This document shows positions 1 to 6,016 of a stretch of DNA of 8,429 nucleotides, in pieces. Under the pieces are notes generated by a model that searched no databases, was not told where the DNA came from, and saw nothing but the letters and a program-made list of their open reading frames with translations. The position numbers and the translations under genes are program-made. The DNA comes from Desulfobacteraceae bacterium (lineage in GTDB: Bacteria > Desulfobacterota > Desulfobacteria > Desulfobacterales > UBA11574), in the NCBI GenBank assembly GCA_002868985.1, contig PKTV01000109.1, forward strand, positions 1 through 8,429. Reading direction: 5' to 3'. Each line of letters begins with the position of its first letter. The first letter of the stretch is position 1.

Positions 1-65
1 AAAATTAAAAAAAATAAATCAATAAAGAAAATAAATCTTAAACCTCAAAGATGTGGGAAATTCTG

Positions 66-88
66 AGAAAAAGCTACCGCGTAGCGGT
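66..88 (-). terminator. Possible rho-independent terminator downstream of the RNase Z-like gene
   Basis: Read on the minus strand, a 5-bp stem ACCGC/GCGGT (arms 84-88 and 76-80, loop of three) is followed by AGCTTTTTC, a short U-tract. It lies about 145 bp past the stop of the hydrolase gene, which is far for that gene's own terminator. The stem is short and an alternative pairing, GCTAC/GTAGC (73-77 with 81-85), competes with it. A second weak inverted repeat, CCTTGG/CCAAGG, sits at 162-167 and 188-193. I see nothing else in 1-233; its first 50 bases are very A/T-rich. Confidence 0.35.
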
Positions 89-233
89 TTCGTACATCTC
101 CTACATATCTGGAAATAAGCTGATCCTTTGATCACTGCTGCAGATCACAACCTTTCCCAAACCTTGGATAAGAATAGTATCAGAATCCCAAGGCAAGCGC
201 TTTAGGACGGTTGTACAAATTATCTTTATGTCT

Positions 234-1244
234 TTACTGCTTCAAGGCATCATCGTATGCATCCATGGCCTCTTTTTCCAAAAGGTGCCCCTGCCCCTGA
301 TATCTGGGTGAAAAATGAAAGGGTGTCAGCTGCTTTACCCCGGCCTTACCTGCAATGAGGCCGGCCTGCCGGGCCGTTAGGTGACATTTTTTTTCGGCAA
401 TATCTCTATCTTTTTCAAGAAAAGACGCTTCAATAAAGAGATGATCGGAATTTTTCACCAGTTCAACAATCTTTTCGATGTTCGATTCGTTGTACACAAC
501 ATCCGCAATATATGAAACCTTCTGTCCCGGAGTGATCAGGGCAATTTGTTTTGCAAGGTCCCCTAAGACGAAAGTTTTTTTGTGTTGTTTTTTGCCGCAT
601 TTAACCTCAAAGTCTGAATCGGGGTTTTGATTGTTAAACAGAGCTTGTTTGAATTCTGTTAGCCAGGGACCGACGTCCAACCCAAGTTCGGCAACAGCAT
701 CTTTCATGATATTAACGTGAAATCGTTCCCTTAAGGTGAATCCGAGACAGGGAATACTGTGATCAAGAATCTGGGTAAAAACGGAAAAAGAGGGTTCTTT
801 ATGAAGGGACCCGTTAAAAGGGTGTTTAACTGCATTTGAAGCTGGAATAAATCCGTTTTGGCAAATGTAATCCTTTGTCACCAGATGCTCGTTATGTACC
901 TCGGTGACATGCAGGGCCAGTAGATTCGTGTAGTTCTTGACAAGGTTCCATGAATATCCCGCGAGTTTTCCCTCAACATTTTTTATAAAATTTTCAGGAC
1001 CATACAGGAAAAGATCTTGCTCACGGCCAAGGACAAGCCTCAGCAGTTTGTCAAATCCGATAAAATGATCCATATGCGTATGGGTAATAAAGACATGACT
1101 GATTTTAAGAATATCCCTGGCTGAAAGTGAACAGATATCTCCGAGGTCAAAAATTACGGCGCGGTTTTCATAAAGAAATGGGATAAACAGACTTGGATCG
1201 TCAAAAGGTCCATTCACCAACCTGGGGAGGAAGGAGGGTCGCAT
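234..1244 (-). CDS. RNase Z-like metallo-beta-lactamase-fold hydrolase
   Basis: This 336-aa protein belongs to the metallo-beta-lactamase superfamily and resembles the RNase Z/ELAC group, two-zinc phosphodiesterases that trim tRNA 3' ends. The signature HTHMDH is at residues 55-60, followed by FIGFDKLLRL, the usual place for a hydrolase helix. Further candidate zinc ligands are D161-H162 (ILDHSIPCLGF), D248 in SYIADVV, H288 in CHLTARQAG and H310 in PFHFSPRY. GPWLTEFKQAL (192-202) resembles the GPW(L)..LK stretch of RNase Z. There is no signal peptide, so it is probably cytoplasmic. An upstream in-frame TTG at 1283 would add 13 residues but would overlap the preceding gene by 37 bp. The ATG at 1244 is preferred because it lies two bases after that gene's TAA and gives the family-like N-terminus MRPSFLPRLVNGPFDDP. 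I see no Shine-Dalgarno sequence, which fits reinitiation after the upstream gene. The fold is certain; tRNA 3' processing as its activity is inferred. It could instead act on another phosphodiester substrate. Confidence 0.88.
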   Translation of the reverse strand: MRPSFLPRLVNGPFDDPSLFIPFLYENRAVIFDLGDICSLSARDILKISHVFITHTHMDHFIGFDKLLRLVLGREQDLFLYGPENFIKNVEGKLAGYSWNLVKNYTNLLALHVTEVHNEHLVTKDYICQNGFIPASNAVKHPFNGSLHKEPSFSVFTQILDHSIPCLGFTLRERFHVNIMKDAVAELGLDVGPWLTEFKQALFNNQNPDSDFEVKCGKKQHKKTFVLGDLAKQIALITPGQKVSYIADVVYNESNIEKIVELVKNSDHLFIEASFLEKDRDIAEKKCHLTARQAGLIAGKAGVKQLTPFHFSPRYQGQGHLLEKEAMDAYDDALKQ

Positions 1245-1246
1245 TG

Positions 1247-1666
1247 TTAGGCCAGTAATTTTATAACTTGCCGGTTGATACAAAGATATATTTCTTCGTC
1301 TGAACCGTAAACGTCGACGATGACTTTATGATTGATAAGGGTTTCTATCACGAATGCGGTAATGTAAAGACTGACGACACTTGGATTTTGTACGATGTGT
1401 CTAAATGGTGCAATCTTGTAGTCGACATCAAAGTCTTCACTGCGGCTCAACTTTTCTATACATTTTGTTATCTGCTCTTCAAGTACATTTTTATTCGTGG
1501 TTTCAACAAGATCATTCTCGACAAGCTTCATGGCAATGGCATTAGAAAGGGGTTCGATACCATCCCTCGCATTTTTTATTGCTTTTCTACGGGCATATTC
1601 TTTTGAAGACTCAATTCTCGACAATATTTTTGATTCACCTTTGCTGGGTCGAAATACTTTGGCCAT
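1247..1666 (-). CDS. Conserved-looking hypothetical protein coupled to the RNase Z-like gene
   Basis: This is a 139-aa protein of a family I do not recognise. The N-terminus is strongly basic (MAKVFRPSKGESKILSRIE, then YARRKAIKNARDG). The middle is a charged, probably helical stretch (residues about 40-80, with EEQITKCIEKLSRSEDFDVDY). The C-terminus is more hydrophobic and mixed (VSLYITAFVIETLINHKVIVDVYGSDEEIYLCI). There is no signal peptide, clear membrane segment or catalytic motif. The start is well supported: AAGGTGA (about 1673-1679 on the minus strand) sits seven or eight bases upstream of the ATG. Its TAA is two bases before the ATG of the hydrolase, so the two are almost certainly co-transcribed and probably translationally coupled. 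The basic N-terminus could bind nucleic acid, but that is a guess. ORFs on the opposite strand (1328-1606, 1497-1682) are shadows. Confidence 0.8.
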   Translation of the reverse strand: MAKVFRPSKGESKILSRIESSKEYARRKAIKNARDGIEPLSNAIAMKLVENDLVETTNKNVLEEQITKCIEKLSRSEDFDVDYKIAPFRHIVQNPSVVSLYITAFVIETLINHKVIVDVYGSDEEIYLCINRQVIKLLA

Positions 1667-1721
1667 AATATGTCACCTTTAACCTAACATCCTAAATGAT
1701 CGTAAACAAAACAGGAAAAAT

Positions 1722-1750
1722 ATTATATGTGTTTAATTTATCCGCTTTTT
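1722..1750 (-). promoter_or_regulatory. Possible promoter for the 139-aa gene / hydrolase pair
   Basis: On the minus strand there is an exact TATAAT (1722-1727) about 55 bp upstream of the 139-aa gene's ATG. At the expected 17-bp spacing the -35 position is only A-rich, so this is a good -10 with a poor -35. In an A/T-rich spacer a chance TATAAT is plausible. Transcription would begin near 1714 and give a leader of about 48 bases containing the AAGGTGA site. Confidence 0.35.
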
Positions 1751-1833
1751 TGTAAGTTTAAATGTATTTTCGTATTTCTTCTACAAATGAGATATAAACG
1801 TTAGAAAAAATCCCATTTCGTTTACCCCAAGGG

Positions 1834-1933
1834 GAAAGCCGATGACACCCCATCTTCTTCGTTATCAAGGACTCGCAGTAGACGACTACGGCTTCGTCCT
1901 TGATGTCTCAAATCTGGGGCATCCTCGACTTTC
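1834..1933. repeat. Nested imperfect inverted repeat, about 100 bp, in the recJ-hypothetical gap
   Basis: The 364-bp gap between recJ and the 139-aa gene holds no credible ORF but has nested complementary arms that could fold into one long interrupted hairpin. From outside in these are GAAAG/CTTTC (1834-1838, 1929-1933), GATG/CATC (1841-1844, 1920-1923), CCCCA/TGGGG (1848-1852, 1915-1919), ATCAAGGAC/GTCCTTGAT (1864-1872, 1896-1904) and GTAG/CTAC (1878-1881, 1886-1889). GATGACACCC (1841-1850) also has a near-match in inverse at 1943-1952 (GGGTATCATC). The order and symmetry are more than chance would be expected to give. It may be a dispersed palindromic element, a structured RNA or a terminator region for recJ. 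There is only one copy in this window, so mobility cannot be shown. Confidence 0.6.
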
Positions 1934-2030
1934 GTTCATTTAGGGTATCATCCATTTTTATTTTTATGCATAAGACAGAATAATAATGCCGAGTATTGTC
2001 TATTGCAAGAAAAATTTTAAACTGCCGATG

Positions 2031-3746
2031 TTACGTCTCTTCAATAACAATTTGAGCATTTTTTCTGCCGTTCCATCGATTCCACCGAAGACGGTAAGCC
2101 ATCTGATCAAAGTTGTCTTTTAAGGGGATTCGGGTATCCACATTAAATTGTATTGCGTTGAATGTTTTTCCAGACTTTCCTATCTTCTGCTCTAATACCA
2201 TTTGCCTGTGATGATTGCCGACACGTTTTGATGATACAATATTGACTTTTTTCGTCATAAAAAGCGGTTCATGGTTTGCGATACCAAAGGGTTTCAACGA
2301 TTCAAGTTCATCAATCAGTTTATCTGAAATGTTAACAAAATCGAGTTTGTAATCGATGGCGATTTTCGGTATAAAATCAACTGGTTTTGCCATATGGCTC
2401 ACAATGTTTTCAAAGTGGTTTTTAAACGGGTCTATATTTTCGGTCTTGATTTTGAGGCCTGCTGCCATTGGATGTCCGCCAAAGTTCTCAATGTTCTCAG
2501 AACAAGCCGACAACCCCTCATACAGATTGACCTCAGGGATACTTCTGGCGGATCCTTTCCCTATTCCGTCTGCTGTTGTGATCAGTACAACCGGGCGAAA
2601 ATATTTTTTAGTAAGTCTTGATGCAACAATCCCGAGAATCCCTAAATGCCAATCTTGATGGACCAAGACCAATGTATTTTTTCGAAGCAGATGCGGATTA
2701 TTTTTTAAATGATCGTTGACTTCGGTAAGTATTTTATTTTCGATATTGCGCCGATTCTGGTTCAGGCGGTTGAGAGAATGTGCAATTGTCCGAGCTGCTT
2801 TGATATCTTTGGCACGCAGAAGTTCAACAGCGGTTGACGCGTGATCGATCCTGCCTGCTGAGTTTAATTTAGGGGCTAGCTGGAAAACAATATCATCGGA
2901 ATCAATGGCATGTTTATTGATTTTGCAAACTTCGATCAGTGCATTCAGACCAGGACGGTGCGATGAACGGATAATGTTCATACCTGCTTTAATAAGTATC
3001 CGGTTTTCACGGGTTAAAGGAACCATATCAGCCAAGGTGCCAAGGGCGACAAGATCACAGTAATTTTTTAGATTGGGTTCCGGACGGTCCTGCCAGAAAT
3101 TTGTGTCTCGAAGCTTTTTTCGAAGGCAAATCAGCAGATAAAACGCGACGCCGACTCCGGAAAGGTCGTGAAAACCGGAAGGACAATCATTCCGCTTGGG
3201 ATTTATCAGTGCAACTGCAGGCGGCATCGTGTCCGATATCATGTGGTGGTCGGTAATGATAACATCAATTCCTGCGTCACTTGCGGCTTTAACTGCATCG
3301 TGACTGTCGGATCCGCAGTCTACGGTGATAATGAGGTGTATTCCATTGGGCATCGCGACATCTGAAATATGGTCTATTTTCAGACCAAAGCCTTCCGCTA
3401 TTCTGTGGGGAATGTAGTAAGACACATCCGCATCGACTGAGTGGAGAAATTCCAACAGAAGGGTTGTGGCGGTAATTCCATCAACATCATAATCGCCAAA
3501 GATCAATATTTTTTCTTTGCGTGCCATGGCTTTTAAAATTCGGTCAACCGCGACATCCATATCCTTTATGGAAAAGGGCGGACTTAACTGGTTGAGGGAG
3601 GTGTTGAAAAAGTTTGATACATCTTCTGAGGAAAAAATATTACGATTGATCAAGATTGAGGCAACTGCCGGATGGCAATTCAATATTGTGCAAAGTTTTT
3701 CGACCAAATGAATGTCAGGCTGAAGTATTTGCCACTCTTTTTTCAT
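2031..3746 (-). CDS. recJ: Single-stranded-DNA-specific exonuclease RecJ
   Basis: RecJ degrades single-stranded DNA 5' to 3' in recombinational repair, mismatch repair and rescue of stalled forks; it acts in the cytoplasm and needs a divalent metal. This 571-aa protein is close to the family's usual length (E. coli about 577). The DHH phosphoesterase motifs appear in order: DYDVDG (about residues 84-89), VDCGSDSHDA (about 141-150), DHH (about 165-167) and GTLADMVPL (about 235-243). NSAGRID (about 294-300) follows. The DHHA1 part is marked by DWHLGILGIVASRL (about 364-377) and FGGHPMAAGL (about 421-430). A C-terminal stretch of about 120 residues fits the OB-like domain. All key residues I can place are present, so it should be active. 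The N-terminus MKKEWQILQPD is typical, but the ATG has no evident Shine-Dalgarno sequence. The gene is divergent from the DUF4911-like gene and separated by 364 bp from the next minus-strand gene. Confidence 0.96.
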   Translation of the reverse strand: MKKEWQILQPDIHLVEKLCTILNCHPAVASILINRNIFSSEDVSNFFNTSLNQLSPPFSIKDMDVAVDRILKAMARKEKILIFGDYDVDGITATTLLLEFLHSVDADVSYYIPHRIAEGFGLKIDHISDVAMPNGIHLIITVDCGSDSHDAVKAASDAGIDVIITDHHMISDTMPPAVALINPKRNDCPSGFHDLSGVGVAFYLLICLRKKLRDTNFWQDRPEPNLKNYCDLVALGTLADMVPLTRENRILIKAGMNIIRSSHRPGLNALIEVCKINKHAIDSDDIVFQLAPKLNSAGRIDHASTAVELLRAKDIKAARTIAHSLNRLNQNRRNIENKILTEVNDHLKNNPHLLRKNTLVLVHQDWHLGILGIVASRLTKKYFRPVVLITTADGIGKGSARSIPEVNLYEGLSACSENIENFGGHPMAAGLKIKTENIDPFKNHFENIVSHMAKPVDFIPKIAIDYKLDFVNISDKLIDELESLKPFGIANHEPLFMTKKVNIVSSKRVGNHHRQMVLEQKIGKSGKTFNAIQFNVDTRIPLKDNFDQMAYRLRWNRWNGRKNAQIVIEET

Positions 3747-3754
3747 TAAAAGGC

Positions 3755-3783
3755 CATATAACTTAAATTTTAGATTTGAACAA
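3755..3783 (-). promoter_or_regulatory. Weak candidate promoter for recJ
   Basis: On the minus strand TTGTTC (3778-3783) and TATATG (3755-3760) are separated by 17 bp, just upstream of the recJ ATG at 3746. If used, transcription would start within a few bases of the ATG, giving an almost leaderless message. That would fit the missing Shine-Dalgarno sequence. Both hexamers are imperfect and the region is A/T-rich, so this is tentative. Confidence 0.25.
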
Positions 3784-3872
3784 CTGCAAAAATTCTAACC
3801 CGGAATTTTTTTAGTTTCTTAACATTGAATTTTGTGTTTTTTTTGACCAAACTTTTTCCATTTTGCCACTAA

Positions 3873-3925
3873 GGCACCAAGGCACGAAGAAAGAATAATA
3901 GATATATCCTTTGTGTCTTAGTGCC
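3873..3925. repeat. Hairpin repeat (GGCACCAAGG type) between recJ and the DUF4911-like gene
   Basis: Arms 3873-3889 (GGCACCAAGGCACGAAG) and 3909-3925 (CTTTGTGTCTTAGTGCC) are complementary at 14 of 17 positions around a 19-base A/T-rich loop. The stem extends two further pairs outward (AA/TT). In RNA read from one strand the three mismatches become G-U type pairs. Tandem CAC-AAG-type repeats facing each other resemble a dispersed intergenic hairpin that I recall from many bacterial genomes; this is a memory-based comparison. The hairpin lies in the 303-bp divergent gap 3747-4049, whose only other content is possible promoter sequence. The ORF at 3811-4017 crosses the hairpin and is not a credible gene. 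Confidence 0.65.
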
Positions 3926-4049
3926 TTTTTGGTAAATGTTTTTGGTTCCGTCTTGTCCGGGTTCGGACTTTTTTGGTTGATAAGGTGATAGATACAATGG
4001 TACTTAAATAGATTCAATATTTAGGTGCAAAAACCGAGCAAATGGCTTT

Positions 4050-4280
4050 TTGATTTTGGAAACTCTAAAAAAATTTCTTCGCATTGATCGAAGAGAGATC
4101 TGTTTTTTTAAATTCATTTTAGAGGCGTATGACGGTATTGCAACATTAACCACCATCGACGCCCATCAGGGTATCGTACTGCTTCGCATCGCTCCAGGTT
4201 GCGAAGGTGACGTTGAAGCAGTTTTGCAGGATCTTAAAAAAGACATTATGATCGATGATTCCGTAAAATATCATTTATAA
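4050..4280 (+). CDS. DUF4911-like small protein upstream of miaB
   Basis: The 76-aa product opens with a basic amphipathic segment (LKKFLRIDRREICFFKFILEAYDG) and continues ATLTTIDAHQGIVLLRIAPGCEGDVEAVLQDLKKDI. This matches my memory of DUF4911 proteins, small Desulfobacterota proteins of unknown function with an RIDRR...FKFILEAYDGIA...IAPGCE pattern. There is no signal peptide or membrane segment, so it is probably cytoplasmic. The 5' end is uncertain. The frame is open back to a TAA at 4005-4007 and has no ATG before the conserved region. The start given is TTG at 4050, with no convincing ribosome site; TTG at 4056 is also possible. An out-of-frame ATG at 4042 would join this frame if the T5 run at 4047-4051 had one more T. 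The gene lies 314 bp ahead of miaB, with a repeat element between them, and probably shared its transcript ancestrally. Confidence 0.75.
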   Translation: MILETLKKFLRIDRREICFFKFILEAYDGIATLTTIDAHQGIVLLRIAPGCEGDVEAVLQDLKKDIMIDDSVKYHL

Positions 4281-4318
4281 AAAAAATGGAAACACTTTAG
4301 CCCTTTTAAAACATTGTC

Positions 4319-4346
4319 GCTTCGGGTATCATTACATTTATGGCTG
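4319..4346 (+). repeat. Left terminal inverted repeat of copy 1
   Basis: The 28-bp arm begins GCTTCGGGTATC and ends TTTATGGCTG. It is an exact reverse complement of 4491-4518. Allowing one mismatch, the pairing continues four more bases inward (to 4350, against 4487). The corresponding arm in copy 2 (about 8294-8320) has diverged, beginning GCTTCAGGTATA. Confidence 0.9.
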
Positions 4347-4490
4347 AAAGAACTCGTGAATAAGGGCTCGTAATGAAAGAACCTGCCCGGGCTATTAATA
4401 AATGCCTCTGTTTTAACAGGGAATTTCATCTATAAAGTCAAATCGCTTATGGCTCTTTCAAAACGATCCCTAATCCACTCGGACAGCTTC

Positions 4491-4518
4491 CAGCCATAAA
4501 TGTAATGATACCCGAAGC
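4491..4518 (-). repeat. Right terminal inverted repeat of copy 1
   Basis: Exact reverse complement of 4319-4346. It contains an ATG (4505-4507) in frame with miaB that gene callers can mistake for the miaB start. Only 76 bp separate this arm from the true miaB ATG, so any close miaB promoter lies in or against the element. Confidence 0.9.
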
Positions 4519-4594
4519 TCTTTCTTGTTGGGCGAGGCTGAAAGCGAAGACCAATGAAATCGGTTTATTTCAAAGGACTGAACTATTACAAAAG

Positions 4595-6016
4595 ATGAAA
4601 ACAAAATATTTATACATCAATACCATCGGTTGTCAGATGAATGTATATGACTCCGAACAAATCGCCAGGGGGCTGAAGTCTTTACAATATGAAATGACCC
4701 CATTTTTAGAGAAAGCGGATCTGATTATTGTGAATACATGTGCCATCAGGGAAAAGGCCGAGCAGAAAGTGTTCAGCTTTTTAGGACGTCTGGCCGGTCT
4801 GAAGAAAAAAAGACCTGATCTGATTATCGGGGTGGGCGGATGTGTAGCGCAGCAGGAAGGTGCAAAGATCTTAACGCGTGTGCCGCATCTTGACCTTGTT
4901 TTCGGTACACATGCCATTGACCGTTTACCCAATGCCATACAGACTATTTTGTCGAAGAAATGCCGTATTGTCGATATTGAAATGTCGGATCAAATTAAAG
5001 AGTTGGATGTTGTCACAAATGGAGTTGATAAAGCAGAGGTGTCACGCTTTGTGACCATCATGCAAGGATGCGATAATTATTGCACTTACTGCGTGGTTCC
5101 TTATGTTCGGGGCAGGGAAACCAGCAGAGACCCGGAAAATATCATCAACGAAATCCGCAGTCTTGTAGAATCAGGGGTGCGAGAGGTGACCTTGCTTGGC
5201 CAGAACGTTAACAGCTATGGGATGAAAGAAGGCCTTTGCACATTTCCCGAGCTTTTACGGCGCATTAACGACATTGACGGACTTTTGAGAATCCGGTTTA
5301 CCACCTCACATCCAAAAGATCTTTCGGAAAACCTTATCCATGCTTTTAAGGATCTTGACAAATTGTGTCATCATATTCATTTGCCGATACAATCGGGTTC
5401 AAACAGGATTCTAAAGAGGATGAACCGGAAATATACACGGGAGATATATCTTGAAAAAGTTGATAAACTGCGTAATACTTGTCCTGACATTGCAATTACA
5501 TCTGATATAATCGTGGGTTTTCCAGGAGAGACAAAGACGGATTTTCAAGAAACCCTGGATTTGATTAGGACGGTGGAATTTGATGGTTTGTTTGCCTTTA
5601 AATATTCTGATCGCCCAAATGCCTCAGCCTCCCGATTTGCGGACAAAATCCTGGAAGATGAGAAAAAACAAAGATTACAACAGGTTCTGGGCCTACAAGA
5701 TCAATTCACAATCCGTAAAAACAAAACACTGAAAGACTCGATACAGTCGGTCCTTGTGGAAGGTTTCAGCAAAAAACAGAACCAAATCAATAAACAAAAC
5801 AGCAGTCAAAATGCCCAGTGGACAGGCCGTACATCAACAAACAAGATTGTAAACTTTTACAATAGTGATGGAACGGATTTTTGTACTGAAAACGTGATGG
5901 GTCGATTGGTTAATGTTATAATTTTACAAACCTTTTCCCATTCACTGTGGGGCGAAACAAACGGTAAAGAACCAACTTCTTTTGGTTTGAGAGGAGAAAA
6001 GAGTTATGTTGCATGA
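4595..6016 (+). CDS. miaB: tRNA-2-methylthio-N6-isopentenyladenosine synthase MiaB
   Basis: MiaB is a radical-SAM methylthiotransferase that adds a 2-methylthio group to N6-isopentenyladenosine at tRNA position 37, using two 4Fe-4S clusters. From the ATG at 4595 it has 473 aa, about the length of E. coli MiaB (474). The N-terminal domain has NTIGCQMN and conserved cysteines C13, C49 (VNTC) and C83 (GVGGC) for the auxiliary cluster. The radical-SAM motif C159-x3-C163-x2-C166 (GCDNYCTYC) is followed by VVPYVRGRE, LLGQNVNSYG, TSHP, HLPIQSGSN and DIIVGFPGET. The C-terminus has a TRAM domain ending HSLWGE, plus a 19-residue tail reaching into the next gene. The upstream ATG at 4505 is rejected because it sits in the inverted repeat and adds 30 residues before the family's usual start. 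No strong Shine-Dalgarno sequence is visible at 4595. The stop overlaps the next gene by 11 bp. Confidence 0.97.
   Translation: MKTKYLYINTIGCQMNVYDSEQIARGLKSLQYEMTPFLEKADLIIVNTCAIREKAEQKVFSFLGRLAGLKKKRPDLIIGVGGCVAQQEGAKILTRVPHLDLVFGTHAIDRLPNAIQTILSKKCRIVDIEMSDQIKELDVVTNGVDKAEVSRFVTIMQGCDNYCTYCVVPYVRGRETSRDPENIINEIRSLVESGVREVTLLGQNVNSYGMKEGLCTFPELLRRINDIDGLLRIRFTTSHPKDLSENLIHAFKDLDKLCHHIHLPIQSGSNRILKRMNRKYTREIYLEKVDKLRNTCPDIAITSDIIVGFPGETKTDFQETLDLIRTVEFDGLFAFKYSDRPNASASRFADKILEDEKKQRLQQVLGLQDQFTIRKNKTLKDSIQSVLVEGFSKKQNQINKQNSSQNAQWTGRTSTNKIVNFYNSDGTDFCTENVMGRLVNVIILQTFSHSLWGETNGKEPTSFGLRGEKSYVA
5992..5996 (+). promoter_or_regulatory. Ribosome binding site of the BFN nuclease, inside miaB
   Basis: AGGAG lies nine bases before the ATG at 6006, within the last codons of miaB. 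It is the clearest plus-strand Shine-Dalgarno site in the window and fixes the downstream start despite the overlap. Confidence 0.85.

Larger units (their letters stand above)
4291..4518. mobile_element. MITE-like element, copy 1, with perfect 28-bp terminal inverted repeats
   Basis: This noncoding element fills most of the 314-bp gap between the DUF4911-like gene and miaB. The inverted arms (4319-4346 and 4491-4518) bound exactly 200 bp. Homology to a second copy at 8266-8429 begins about 28 bp further out, at AACACTTTAGCC (4291). A weak outer pair, CTTTAGCC (4295-4302) and GGCTGAAAG (4536-4544), suggests the true ends may extend to about 4545. The interior has a near-invariant core (4343-4402), the palindrome GCCCGGGC (4385-4392), a TGAAAGAAC direct repeat, TGAAAG/CTTTCA (4345-4350, 4455-4460), and a small hairpin CTGTT-TT-AACAG. 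It encodes no transposase and would need one supplied in trans if mobile. I cannot identify a target-site duplication. A structured regulatory RNA remains an alternative. Confidence 0.75.

Noticed and set aside
1241..1283. TTG start at 1283 for the hydrolase
   Set aside because: It overlaps the upstream gene by 37 bp and adds 13 residues that precede the family-like N-terminus. The ATG at 1244, two bases after the upstream stop, is simpler.
3811..4017. 68-aa minus-strand ORF
   Set aside because: It runs across the 3873-3925 hairpin repeat, lacks a ribosome site, and has a composition dictated by the repeat and A/T-rich flanks.
4343..4402. Possible self-cleaving ribozyme or known riboswitch in the conserved core
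   Set aside because: The GAAAG and CTCGTGAA stretches look suggestive, but I could not assemble a hammerhead core or the conserved motifs of a riboswitch class I know.
4264..4429. Shared minus-strand short frame in both element copies (containing FINSPG.FFHYEPLFTSSFS)
   Set aside because: In the aligned 53-bp segment beside the core, the 14 differences fall about evenly on codon positions 1, 2 and 3 (5, 4, 5). Copy 1 has an in-frame TAG where copy 2 has TGG, and the ends differ. This is conserved DNA or RNA rather than a constrained peptide.
4633..4938. 101-aa antisense ORF inside miaB
   Set aside because: It lies opposite the conserved cluster-binding domain of MiaB. It is a shadow of the real coding frame.
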